Assembly (NCBI RefSeq): GCF_022170825.1
Contig: NZ_CP081878.1
Location: 956,001-1,020,000, forward strand
Reading direction: 5' to 3'
From: Exiguobacterium acetylicum
GTDB taxonomy: Bacteria > Bacillota > Bacilli > Exiguobacteriales > Exiguobacteriaceae
DNA: 64,000 nt
In this document: in pieces, positions 45,091 to 53,361 of the stretch
Position numbering within the stretch: the first letter of the stretch is position 1
Layout: every line of letters starts with the position of its first letter
The notes under the pieces: model-generated
The model's input: the letters and a program-made list of their open reading frames with translations, nothing else
Databases searched by the model: none
What the model was told of the DNA's origin: nothing
Position numbers and translations under genes: made by a program

Positions 45091-45698
45091 TTCAAGAAAC
45101 GGAAATCTTCGTCCGGTCGTTTCACGCGACGGACTTTTCAGGTCATGATTATGCCCATATCGAACGGGTTCGCCGTTTAGCGTTACATATTGCTAAACAA
45201 GAAGGTGGGAATATTCGGATCATCGAACTAGCGGCTCTACTTCATGATGTAGCAGATAGCAAACTCGGGGGAACGGCAGAAACGGTCGCCACGTTTTTGC
45301 AAGGAAAGGTGACAGAGGAAGAACAAGAACAGATTCTAGCCATCATTACGAGCCTGTCGTATAAAGATGGCACACGCCCACCGATCGAGACGATCGAAGG
45401 TCAGATCGTTCAGGATGCCGACCGCCTTGATGCGATTGGCGCAATCGGAATTGCCCGCACGTTTCAGTTCGCCGGTCGGTTCGGGGAGCCGATGCATGTA
45501 CCTGGACTCGCACCGCGAGAGCCTGGTGACCGAACCGGGGAGACGAGTGCCTTGAATCATTTTGAAGAGAAGCTATTTCGACTCAAAGATTTAATGAATA
45601 CGAAAACGGCACGTCAGTTAGCCGAGGAGCGTCATCGCTATATGGAAGAGTTCGTTGCACGGTTCAAAGAAGAGTGGGATGGTTCGACAGATAGCTGA
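45087..45698 (+). CDS. HD-domain phosphohydrolase
   Basis: 203 residues with the metal ligands of an HD domain: HDYAHIERVRRLA, ELAALLHDVADSK and VQDADRLDAIGAIGIART. This layout matches the YedJ/uncharacterised HD hydrolase family; the substrate is unknown. The start is ATG 45087 (GGAGGGG upstream), overlapping the GNAT stop. Confidence 0.88.
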   Translation: MIQETEIFVRSFHATDFSGHDYAHIERVRRLALHIAKQEGGNIRIIELAALLHDVADSKLGGTAETVATFLQGKVTEEEQEQILAIITSLSYKDGTRPPIETIEGQIVQDADRLDAIGAIGIARTFQFAGRFGEPMHVPGLAPREPGDRTGETSALNHFEEKLFRLKDLMNTKTARQLAEERHRYMEEFVARFKEEWDGSTDS

Positions 45699-45720
45699 AG
45701 ACTTGTTTTCGAAATGACTA

Positions 45721-45772
45721 AAAAACAATGCGCATTTTCCGATTAAGCTTACGGAAAATGCGCATTGTTTTT
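45721..45772. terminator. Long bidirectional terminator
   Basis: A perfect 21-bp inverted repeat (45721-45741 and 45752-45772) with A and T runs at the ends, between the converging HD and ZIP genes. Confidence 0.92.
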
Positions 45773-45776
45773 GTCT

Positions 45777-46490
45777 TTAACTGAGGATGATCGCTGTAAT
45801 CAGACCGAGTGCTGCGAATAGACCAACGATCGCCCCACCTTCTTCGTGGGCTTCCGGCATCATCGTCGAGGCGAGCATCGCGATGATCCCACCGCTTGCA
45901 AATCCACCAATCATCGCAAACTGCATGTCTGGAAGTTCGGAGAGAATCGTATAACCGGCAAGAGAAGCGAGGGCAGAGATCAACCAGACGACTCCCCACA
46001 TCAATAGTACTTGTTTCTTCGAAAAACCGTCTTTTCGTAAGCCCGTCGTACTCGATAAACCTTCTGGGATGTTACTGACGAAAATCGCTGCAACGAGGGC
46101 GGCGCTGACATTTCCGGATAACAGACTGGCACCGATCATGATTGATTCCGGAATGGCATCAAGAATCGTCCCGAAGAAAATCGCTGTTCCTGTTCCTTCA
46201 TTCCCACCAGATGAGCGTTTCCGCTTACTCGCGCCGCGTGACGAAACGAATAGGTCAAAACCAGTGAAGACGAGTGCCCCGACGATAAAGGAAATCGCAA
46301 CGACAAGCGTCGTTGATTTCTTTAATGCTTCATCGAGTAACTCGAATGTCGCTGCACCAATTAAGATACCGGTCCCAAACGACATGATGTAACCGATCAG
46401 TCGTTGTTTTAGCGGTAAGTATAATCCAAACAGAGCGCCGATCACAACGGCACCACCTGCTAGCGCTCCCCAACCGAACGCTTCCCACAT
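45777..46490 (-). CDS. ZIP family metal transporter
   Basis: 237 residues, about seven to eight membrane segments. The ZIP metal-site helices are visible as GTILDAIPESIMIGASL and FVSNIPEGLSSTTGLR, with a charged cytoplasmic loop SSRGASKRKRSSGGNEG before them. Likely imports a divalent metal such as zinc; specificity is not readable. AAGGAGGCG precedes the ATG. Confidence 0.92.
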   Translation of the reverse strand: MWEAFGWGALAGGAVVIGALFGLYLPLKQRLIGYIMSFGTGILIGAATFELLDEALKKSTTLVVAISFIVGALVFTGFDLFVSSRGASKRKRSSGGNEGTGTAIFFGTILDAIPESIMIGASLLSGNVSAALVAAIFVSNIPEGLSSTTGLRKDGFSKKQVLLMWGVVWLISALASLAGYTILSELPDMQFAMIGGFASGGIIAMLASTMMPEAHEEGGAIVGLFAALGLITAIILS

Positions 46491-46579
46491 ACGATCGCCT
46501 CCTTCTTGTCCTTTCTACCTGTTCTAGATAATTCATAAACATAGCGAAAAGAAAGAAAAATAGTTCGAGACGAATGCAA

Positions 46580-46766
46580 GGGGCTGACTCAAAAAAAGAA
46601 TGTCGCGTCTTTTCACGCCCTTTTCTCAGGCGAGACACAAGCTAGTTTTCCTGCTTCATTCAAGCAGGAAAACTAGCTTGTTCGTCTCTGACAGCGCAAA
46701 AATGCGCTTTTTCCTGTAGGAGTGGCGTGAAACGCGTCATTCTTATCTTTGTGGAGACTGACTACT
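46580..46766. repeat. Large palindromic intergenic element
   Basis: Nested symmetry across about 187 bp. Centre: a perfect 20-bp stem (46637-46656 with 46662-46681, loop CATTC), extended by GAGAC/GTCTC (46632-46636/46684-46688). Outer arm: AAGAATG, CGCGT, TTCACGCC (46597-46619) opposite GGCGTGAAA, CGCGT, CATTCTT (46723-46743). A side hairpin GCGCAAAAATGCGC lies at 46694-46707. Outer ends GGGGCTGACTC and GAGACTGACTAC are also roughly symmetric. No ORF. The region 46491-46579 shows nothing else recognisable. It may be a dispersed repeat or MITE-like relic and probably ends transcription of the SDR gene. Confidence 0.75.
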
Positions 46767-46787
46767 TAAGTCATTAAATCTCAATCA

Positions 46788-47552
46788 TCAGAACGGTTGT
46801 TTATTTAACCAATGACCACCGTCAAGAGCGATACATTCTCCGTTTAGGTAGCGGGCTTGATCCGATACCATCCAGGTAGCGAGCGTTGCGATCTCTTCCG
46901 GTGTACCGAATCGACCGAGCGGCACGTTGCGACGAATCCGTTCTGCGTGTTCTGGTGATAAAGCGAGTTTGTCAGCACCACCTGTCCGTTCGATTGGTCC
47001 CGGACTGATAGCGTTGACACGGGCTTGATATTTATAACCCCACTCGACGGCAAGCGTTCGTGTCAAGTTCAGAACGCCAGCTTTCGCTGCAGCACTCGGA
47101 GCGACACCGACACCTGCCTGCCAGGCATAAGAAGCGACGATATTGACGATTTGTCCACCAACGACCTGATCTTCTTGCCAGCCTTTGACCAGCGCATGAC
47201 AGCAGTTGAAGGTTCCGTTGAGGACGATGTCGATGACGGTCTTCCACCCATTCGGTGATAACTCGTCGGTTGGACAGATAAAATTCCCGGCAGCATTGTT
47301 GATCAATGCCTCAAGACGACCGAATCGTTCGCGTGCTTGATTGACAGCTGCGAGACAAGCATCTGCGTCACGAACATCCATCTGAATCGTCAAGTGTTCG
47401 CCGTGAATCTGCCCTAATGCTTCATCCATGAGTTGCAAGCGTTCCGCGTCCCGTCCCGTAACGACGACATTCCATCCGGCTTCCTTTAAGGCGAGCGCCA
47501 TCGCTTTCCCCATTCCGTTCGTTCCACCCGTCACCATGATTGTTTGTGTCAT
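46788..47552 (-). CDS. SDR oxidoreductase, probable 2,4-dienoyl-CoA reductase (FadH-like)
   Basis: 254-residue classical-type short-chain dehydrogenase: TGGTNGMGKAMA cofactor site, NNAAGNF, and the PGPIERTGGADKL region found in B. subtilis FadH and peroxisomal decr proteins. As in that family, the usual Tyr of YxxxK is replaced (APSAAAKAGV). It would reduce dienoyl-CoA during degradation of unsaturated fatty acids; a FadR-like box directly upstream supports this. The start is 47552 (AAAGGAGG upstream). Confidence 0.88.
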   Translation of the reverse strand: MTQTIMVTGGTNGMGKAMALALKEAGWNVVVTGRDAERLQLMDEALGQIHGEHLTIQMDVRDADACLAAVNQARERFGRLEALINNAAGNFICPTDELSPNGWKTVIDIVLNGTFNCCHALVKGWQEDQVVGGQIVNIVASYAWQAGVGVAPSAAAKAGVLNLTRTLAVEWGYKYQARVNAISPGPIERTGGADKLALSPEHAERIRRNVPLGRFGTPEEIATLATWMVSDQARYLNGECIALDGGHWLNKQPF

Positions 47553-47573
47553 ATTGATTCCTCCTTTATGTAA

Positions 47574-47591
47574 TGAATGAACAACCATTCA
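47574..47591 (-). promoter_or_regulatory. FadR-type operator upstream of the dienoyl-CoA reductase gene
   Basis: TGAATGAACAACCATTCA is an 18-bp dyad with perfect TGAATG/CATTCA arms, close to the Bacillus FadR box TGAATGAMTANTCATTCA. It lies 22 nt before the start codon. Confidence 0.75.
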
Positions 47592-47603
47592 TATTCTTTA
47601 TTC

Positions 47604-47633
47604 AAAAAAGAAGGAGCGAACTCCTTCTTTTTT
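47604..47633. terminator. Terminator of ppaC
   Basis: AAAAAAGAAGGAG (47604-47616) pairs with CTCCTTCTTTTTT (47621-47633), loop CGAA; symmetric A/T runs. Confidence 0.88.
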
Positions 47634-47636
47634 TGC

Positions 47637-48572
47637 TTATTGTGTTGCAAGAGCTGTATCTGTTAAGACAGGAACGACTTGTTTTTTGCGAGAGACGACA
47701 CCTTCGAGGTAGACGAGGTTGTTCGTCGCTTCAAGACCGTAGGCACGTTCGACGAGATTCGCTTCTTTCCCGAGGACGAGTCCAACAGAGTTGTTCGTCA
47801 AGATATCCGTGACGATGAAGACGAATAGATCAAGACCTTTTGCAAGGATGACTTCGTTGATCGCTGTTTCGAGTTCTTCTTGGCGAAGCAAGACTTCAGC
47901 TGTATCAACTGTATTGACTTGAGCGATTTCGACTTTGAGTGTGCCCATCGTGAACTCTTTCGCGTCAAGTGAAATCAATTCTGGAACGGTTTTCTTCGAG
48001 AGATCCGCTCCAGCTTTGAGCATCTCAAGACCGTAGACGTTTGCATCGACACCAGCGATTTCTGCGAGTTCACGTGCTGCGATGATATCTTGCTCCGTGC
48101 AAGTCGGTGATTTGAACAGAAGCGAGTCAGAAATGATTGCTGATAGCATTAGACCAGCGATTTCTGGTTTGATCGCAACACCGTGTTCCTTATAGAGCTT
48201 GTTGAGGATCGTTGCCGTACAACCGACTGGTTCTGCTCGGTAATAGACAGGATCTGATGTTTCGAAGTTTGCGATCCGGTGATGGTCGATGACTTCCGTT
48301 ACGGTAACGGCATCGATATCGTTCGCACTTTGTTGACGTTCGTTGTGATCGACTAAGATGACGTGTGACGCTTCTGTTGCCACTTCTGTCACTAGACGTG
48401 GTGCTGATACTTTGAACGTATCGAGTGCGAATAACGTTTCATCATTCATTTCACCAAGACGGATGGCTTCGGCATTGACACCGAGTGCCTTCTTTAATTC
48501 TGCATAAGCAATTGCCGATGTGATCGTATCGGTATCAGGATTTTTGTGACCAAATACTAAAACTTTTTCCAT
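47637..48572 (-). CDS. ppaC: Manganese-dependent inorganic pyrophosphatase
   Basis: Family II (DHH) pyrophosphatase, 311 residues. Metal-binding motifs [20 protein letters not shown] and IDHHRIANF, and the C-terminal DHHA2 domain with [16 protein letters not shown]. It removes PPi made in biosynthesis. The start is 48572 with GAGGAG upstream. Monocistronic. Confidence 0.97.
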   Translation of the reverse strand: MEKVLVFGHKNPDTDTITSAIAYAELKKALGVNAEAIRLGEMNDETLFALDTFKVSAPRLVTEVATEASHVILVDHNERQQSANDIDAVTVTEVIDHHRIANFETSDPVYYRAEPVGCTATILNKLYKEHGVAIKPEIAGLMLSAIISDSLLFKSPTCTEQDIIAARELAEIAGVDANVYGLEMLKAGADLSKKTVPELISLDAKEFTMGTLKVEIAQVNTVDTAEVLLRQEELETAINEVILAKGLDLFVFIVTDILTNNSVGLVLGKEANLVERAYGLEATNNLVYLEGVVSRKKQVVPVLTDTALATQ

Positions 48573-48629
48573 GACGTGTTCACTCCTCAATGATTGTTGT
48601 CTCGCCCTATAGTGTATCATATCTCTGAT

Positions 48630-49706
48630 TTAGAAAGCGTTCATTTTCACCATGATACCAGCGATTTTTTCACTCCAAAAAGGGTCAGACGCGTAAAAGA
48701 CGTTCATCCCTTTTTGTTTGTTTCCGAGGTAGGCGCCACGGTAATAGCGACCATCCCGATCGAGATAGTCGTTTGCGATGAAACGACCAGTTTGCTGGAT
48801 CGAGTCCGTCAAGGATTTATAGACAGTTGCATCTTCTCCTGGTGCGGAATCTGTCGCATTGACACCAAACAGGTTATTTTTCTCCCGGGCAATCTCAGAC
48901 CGCCCATAATCGGATTCGTGGATGGCGTGTGCAAGCAGATAAGCAGCGTTAACCCGATATTTCTTTTCAACGGATTTGAAAACTTTCCCTTTACCGATCA
49001 AGGGGCTGTCCGGTGCTTGATCCTTGATGAATGCGTCGAGTTGTTTGGCGCTGAGCCGCGTCGGTTTCGTCAAATCACGCGTTAGTGTCTTCGATTCAAC
49101 ATATTTCGTCGTCCGAGACGTCGCGTTCGTCGCTTCACCAGCGACAATCAATCCACCGAGCCCACTGTCCGCAACGATATAGTGAAGGAGGCGATCGCCC
49201 TTCGTCTGATAGTAGGATGCGTTCGAGACACGTTCTGCAGGGAACGGGCGTAAGCGATCTGTTGGTACATGACCAGTCACACCGGCAATGCTGACGCGAC
49301 TCGTCTTTTCCCCGAACTCAAGCAACTGGACGCGTGTTCCGGAAGCGACGTAGGTGAGTCGTTTTTTTAAATCAGCATCGCGATGAATCGACAGAATACC
49401 GCGATCGTCGACGATTCCAGTACCTTGTCCACCGAGGTAGACATAACGATCATCTGACGAACGTTTGACAGCACCTTGTTCTCCCGCATGCGTCTTCGCT
49501 TCCGCAAACGTCTGGAAGTCTTGTTCGCTAATCTTACCCTTGTCATATCGTTCTGCCGTGTACGGTGCCGGTGGTGTTAAGACGGTCTTCGGCTCATCAC
49601 GGAGCCAAAAGAATAAGAGAACGCCGATGAGAAAGAAGAAAAGTAATCCTTTTAGTGAACCGGTCCGGCGCACTGGGCGACCGGGACGGATAGTGCGTGT
49701 TGTCAA
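48630..49706 (-). CDS. Membrane-anchored N-acetylglucosaminidase (GH73-like)
   Basis: 358 residues: one N-terminal membrane anchor (GLLFFFLIGVLLFFWL, about 19-34), a long extracellular region with an SH3-like part (about 130-165) and a C-terminal glucosaminidase domain (about 205-358) with YLLAHAIHESDYGRSEIAREKNNLFG (catalytic glutamate in HES) and FWSEKIAGIM. It probably cleaves GlcNAc-MurNAc bonds of peptidoglycan. The start is TTG at 49706 behind AAAGGACG; no ATG alternative precedes the anchor. Confidence 0.85.
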   Translation of the reverse strand: MTTRTIRPGRPVRRTGSLKGLLFFFLIGVLLFFWLRDEPKTVLTPPAPYTAERYDKGKISEQDFQTFAEAKTHAGEQGAVKRSSDDRYVYLGGQGTGIVDDRGILSIHRDADLKKRLTYVASGTRVQLLEFGEKTSRVSIAGVTGHVPTDRLRPFPAERVSNASYYQTKGDRLLHYIVADSGLGGLIVAGEATNATSRTTKYVESKTLTRDLTKPTRLSAKQLDAFIKDQAPDSPLIGKGKVFKSVEKKYRVNAAYLLAHAIHESDYGRSEIAREKNNLFGVNATDSAPGEDATVYKSLTDSIQQTGRFIANDYLDRDGRYYRGAYLGNKQKGMNVFYASDPFWSEKIAGIMVKMNAF

Positions 49707-49791
49707 AGAAAATCACGTCCTTTAAAAAGCAATGGACATTCGTGTCCAACGTAGGTAGTCTAACAAAGAAAAACAAAAGGGGGTGAACCTG

Positions 49792-50745
49792 TTGCAAATC
49801 GGTTATCGCACGCTGAAGACAGCAGTCGCTGCTGCGCTCGCGATGTGGATCGCAGAACAGCTCAAGCTCGACTATTACGTCTTCGCTGCCATCATCGCCA
49901 TCTTGAGCATCCAATCGACACGAAAGAAGACGTTTCGGTCTTCTTACGAACGCATCATGGCATCATTACTTGCCATCGTGCTCGGATTCATTCTATTCGA
50001 GGTCATCGGCTATCGTCCGGTGACGTTATTGATCTATTTCATTTTATTCCTTCCCTCCGTTCAACGCCTCCGACTTCAGGACGGCTTCATCACGAGTGTC
50101 GTCATTCTGACACATTTGTATACGGAACGTCAGCTCAACGCGCACATCCTGTTAAATGAATCCTTATTGCTTGGCATTGGAGTCGGTGTCGGATTGCTTG
50201 TCAACATGTACATGCCAAGTCTCGATTTGTTGATTGACGACCGCCGAGAAAAGATTGATCAACGGATCGCTGCCTTATTCTTCGAAGTCGCCGCTGCGAT
50301 CGAGACAGGGCGGGTCAATCATCATGCGTTGACGCTTGACGAGACAGAACGTCTGTTACGTGAAGGAAAGGATGCCGCCTTAAAACGGATGGGAAACGCA
50401 ATCGGTCGTCGGAACGATGATGAAGATTATGCCTACTTCCGGATGCGCGAACAACAATTCGAGTTACTGCGCGGTATCGTCCATCATGCCGAGGAACTCG
50501 TCCTCGTCGTCGAAGAAGGAAAAAAAGTCGCCGACTTCTTTCGGACGATTGGTGACAATGTCCGACCTGAAGCCGACGCAATGGTGTACATTTCAGAACT
50601 AGAGGCATTATTGACACGTTTTCGTGCCTCTGCCTTACCCGTCACGCGGGAAGAGTTCGAGGTCCGCTCTGCCTTACTGCACATGCTACAAGAAGCGGAG
50701 CAATATTTACGTTTAAAACAACGCTACGTCAATCAAAAGAAATAA
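49792..50745 (+). CDS. Aromatic acid exporter family membrane protein (YqjA-like)
   Basis: 317 residues: N-terminal half with about four to five membrane segments (IGYRTLKTAVAAALAMWIAE, YYVFAAIIAILSIQSTRKKT, TLLIYFILFLPSV, LGIGVGVGLLVN) and a C-terminal cytoplasmic helical domain, the ArAE/FUSC-related layout of B. subtilis YqjA. Substrate unknown. The start is TTG at 49792 because AAAGGGGGTG ends 6 nt before it; the GTG inside that sequence is not usable. Confidence 0.8.
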   Translation: MQIGYRTLKTAVAAALAMWIAEQLKLDYYVFAAIIAILSIQSTRKKTFRSSYERIMASLLAIVLGFILFEVIGYRPVTLLIYFILFLPSVQRLRLQDGFITSVVILTHLYTERQLNAHILLNESLLLGIGVGVGLLVNMYMPSLDLLIDDRREKIDQRIAALFFEVAAAIETGRVNHHALTLDETERLLREGKDAALKRMGNAIGRRNDDEDYAYFRMREQQFELLRGIVHHAEELVLVVEEGKKVADFFRTIGDNVRPEADAMVYISELEALLTRFRASALPVTREEFEVRSALLHMLQEAEQYLRLKQRYVNQKK

Positions 50746-50840
50746 AACATCGTCGAGGCGAACGTACCAATCAGGAAGATCGCTAAAATCCCGATCGTCG
50801 TCCATTTGATGATGCGTTGTTGTTTCGATGGTTTTGCCAT
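50733..50840 (-). CDS. 35-residue single-pass membrane protein (Prli42/DUF4044-like)
   Basis: Small ORF MAKPSKQQRIIKWTTIGILA then IFLIGTFASTMFYFF: basic N-terminus followed by one membrane helix. GAGGAG lies about 11 nt upstream. Size and layout resemble the stressosome anchor Prli42 and DUF4044 miniproteins; identity is a suggestion. It converges with and overlaps the last 13 nt of the YqjA-like gene. Confidence 0.6.
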   Translation of the reverse strand: MAKPSKQQRIIKWTTIGILAIFLIGTFASTMFYFF

Positions 50841-50977
50841 ATCGTCATTGACTCCTCTCTCGTATCGACTGATTACTGCCATTGTACAAACAACCTTTCA
50901 GAAGTGCAAATGACGATGGGGATGGTATACTAAAAAAGCGCTAGTGGATTGAAACATATTAGGAGGAGGGTTTTGTC

Positions 50978-52102
50978 ATGGTCAATGAACAACGCGTATT
51001 AGATACGTTTTTAGAACTTGTCCAGATCGATTCGGAATCAAAAGAGGAGGCACGCATTTGTGCCCATTTGAAAAAAACGTTCGAGGATCTCGGATGTGAT
51101 GTGTTCGAGGATGACGCTTCATCCAAGACGGAACATAAAGGAAACAATTTAATCGTCACGCTTCCGGCAACGAAAGACGGCGTCGATAAAATTTATTTCA
51201 CTTCCCATATGGATACGGTATTCCCGGGTCAAGGCATTAAACCGATCATCGAGGACGGTTACGTCAAGACGGACGGCACAACGATTCTTGGGGCAGACGA
51301 TAAAACAGGTCTCGCATCTCTGATCGAACTCGTGCATGTATTGAATGAAACGAAACAACCTCACGGAAAAATTCAGTTCGTCATCACAGTCGGTGAAGAA
51401 TCTGGACTCGTCGGTGCGATGGTTCTTGATCCATCAAAAATCGATGCCGATTACGGTTTTGCACTCGATTCAGATGGAAAAGTCGGAGACATCATCACGG
51501 CTGCCCCAACACAAGCAAAAGTCAATGCGAAGATTTTCGGGAAAACAGCTCACGCTGGTGTAGCACCGGAAAAAGGTGTCTCGGCGATTACGATTGCTTC
51601 GAAAGCGATCGCGAAGATGCCGCTCGGTCGAATCGATGAAGAGACGACGGCGAACATCGGCCGATTCAGCGGTGGTGGTCCATCGACGAACATCGTTTGC
51701 GATTATGTCGAAATCTTTGCTGAAGCACGGTCACTCGTCGCTCCAAAGATGGAAGCACAGACAGAGAAGATGAAAGCGGCGTTTGAAGAAGCGGCAGCAG
51801 AGCTTGGCGGTCGCGCTGAAGTCGAAGTCAAAGTCATGTACCCAGGCTTCAAGTTCGAGGATGGAGATCAAGTCGTTGAAGTCGCGAAAGCAGCGATCAC
51901 TCAACTCGGACGGACACCACGTCTCTTACATTCTGGTGGCGGATCAGATGCCAACGTCATCGCTGGTTTTGGTATCCCAACGGTCAACTTGGCTGTCGGA
52001 TATGAAGATATCCACACGACAAATGAGAAGATGCCAATCGAAGAACTCGTCAAAACAGCGGAACTTTGCGTGACGTTAGTCGATTACATCACGAACAAAT
52101 AA
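50978..52102 (+). CDS. M20 family tripeptidase-like peptidase (PepT/YqjE-like)
   Basis: Di-zinc exopeptidase of the peptidase T-like family. 374 residues with metal ligands in FTSHMDTVFPG, LGADDKTGLASL, VGEESGLVG and the C-terminal STNEK-type region DIHTTNEKMP; the dimerisation domain includes GKTAHAGVAPEKGVSA. AGGAGGAGG precedes the ATG. Gene neighbourhood again matches the yqj region of B. subtilis. Confidence 0.92.
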   Translation: MVNEQRVLDTFLELVQIDSESKEEARICAHLKKTFEDLGCDVFEDDASSKTEHKGNNLIVTLPATKDGVDKIYFTSHMDTVFPGQGIKPIIEDGYVKTDGTTILGADDKTGLASLIELVHVLNETKQPHGKIQFVITVGEESGLVGAMVLDPSKIDADYGFALDSDGKVGDIITAAPTQAKVNAKIFGKTAHAGVAPEKGVSAITIASKAIAKMPLGRIDEETTANIGRFSGGGPSTNIVCDYVEIFAEARSLVAPKMEAQTEKMKAAFEEAAAELGGRAEVEVKVMYPGFKFEDGDQVVEVAKAAITQLGRTPRLLHSGGGSDANVIAGFGIPTVNLAVGYEDIHTTNEKMPIEELVKTAELCVTLVDYITNK

Positions 52103-52117
52103 GCTGATGAAACACAA

Positions 52118-52152
52118 AAAAGAGTGTACCGCAACATTGCGGTACACTCTTT
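52118..52152. terminator. Terminator between converging genes
   Basis: AAAGAGTGTACCGCAA (52119-52134) pairs perfectly with TTGCGGTACACTCTTT (52137-52152). It ends the peptidase gene and, on the other strand, the sigma-region-like small gene. Confidence 0.9.
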
Positions 52153-52164
52153 ATCATTGTACGA

Positions 52165-52344
52165 TTAAACTACTTGAGGACGATCAACATATTCCATAGA
52201 CTCTAGAACGAGTTCTTCTGTACATAATAAGGTCGAAGCGATTTCATCAATTTGAATCGACTTTCCGTATTTTTGCCGATAACTCTCGTTCAGTTTGCGG
52301 GCTTCCCGGACGATGCGGGTATAGGTCCGTTCAATTTTAGTCAT
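52165..52344 (-). CDS. 59-residue protein resembling sigma factor region 3
   Basis: MTKIERTYTRIVREARKLNE continues SYRQKYGKSIQIDEIASTLL and CTEELVLESMEYVDRPQ. The pattern of a first helix, then YGKSIQIDEIAS (compare the usual GRSPTIEEIA) and a helix ending EELVLESM, is that of region 3 of sigma-70 proteins of the SigB/sporulation type, but no region 2 or 4 is present. The ATG at 52344 has GGAAGGTGG 8 nt upstream, and a terminator follows, so it looks like a real gene rather than a remnant. Function unknown. Confidence 0.7.
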   Translation of the reverse strand: MTKIERTYTRIVREARKLNESYRQKYGKSIQIDEIASTLLCTEELVLESMEYVDRPQVV

Positions 52345-52452
52345 GGAAAAAACCACCTTCCAAATCTGAATAGGTACAGTTTACCATGCTTCACCGGATG
52401 AAAGGTGTATTTTGTGTATAAAAAATGCTAATTTTACGAAAAGGGGAAAAAG

Positions 52453-53358
52453 ATGGAATTTTATTTTTTAGGGACAGGAGCCGGTATGCCGTCGAAACAA
52501 CGGAACGTCACATCGATTGCCTTGTTACACCCCAAAATGACGTGGTTGTTCGATTGTGGCGAGGCGACGCAGCATCAAATCTTACACAGTCCGATTAAAC
52601 CACGTAAAGTCAATGCGATTTTCATTACCCACCTGCATGGGGACCATATCTTTGGACTGCCTGGTTTCATCAGTACAAGAGCGGCGCTAGAAGGAACGAC
52701 ACCGCTCACGATCTATGGACCGACTGGGATTAAAGAATGGATGGACGCGACATTACGCATCACAGGGACGTATTTGCGATACCCGCTGCGGATCATTGAA
52801 GTCGAGGATGGTCAAACCTACGAACAGGATGGATTTCTCATTACCGCGCGCCTGCTCGAACACCGTTTTTCAGCGTTCGGATATCGACTAGAAGGACCAG
52901 AGGAACGAGGAGCGTTACGTGTTGATGCGCTAAAAGCACTAGGCGTACCATCTGGTCCACTCTATCGCCGAATCACACTCGAAGAAACATTTGAATTCGA
53001 TGGTACGATCTATGCGTCGTCGGACTTTTTAGAAGCACCAAAACCAGGGATCAAACTGGCCGTTCTTGGTGATACGATGCCATGCGAAGCGGCGATTGAA
53101 CTCGCGCGAGACGTCGATGTGTTAGTGCATGAGGCGACGTTTGCAGACAGTGAAGTCGAACACGCCGGACGCTTCGGGCACTCGACCGCCCGTCAGGCAG
53201 CCGAAATCGCGGATGCGGCACAGGCAAAAAAACTTCTGTTGACGCATGTATCCGCCCGTTATGTCGATCAAGAAGAAGTACTGGAGCAAGAGGCGCGAGA
53301 AGTATTCGCGAACAGTCATCTCATGAATGATCACCGGGTCGTCCCGGTCAAAGGATAG
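52453..53358 (+). CDS. rnz: Ribonuclease Z
   Basis: tRNA 3'-processing endonuclease, metallo-beta-lactamase fold. 301 residues with GTGAGMPSKQRNVTS, zinc motif FITHLHGDHIFGLPG, the substrate-clamp (flexible arm) region around GPLYRRI and VHEATFADSE, GHSTARQAAEIA and LLTHVSARY. The next gene starts 3 nt later, so rnz probably heads the operon running to 57204. Confidence 0.96.
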   Translation: MEFYFLGTGAGMPSKQRNVTSIALLHPKMTWLFDCGEATQHQILHSPIKPRKVNAIFITHLHGDHIFGLPGFISTRAALEGTTPLTIYGPTGIKEWMDATLRITGTYLRYPLRIIEVEDGQTYEQDGFLITARLLEHRFSAFGYRLEGPEERGALRVDALKALGVPSGPLYRRITLEETFEFDGTIYASSDFLEAPKPGIKLAVLGDTMPCEAAIELARDVDVLVHEATFADSEVEHAGRFGHSTARQAAEIADAAQAKKLLLTHVSARYVDQEEVLEQEAREVFANSHLMNDHRVVPVKG

Positions 53359-53361
53359 GCG

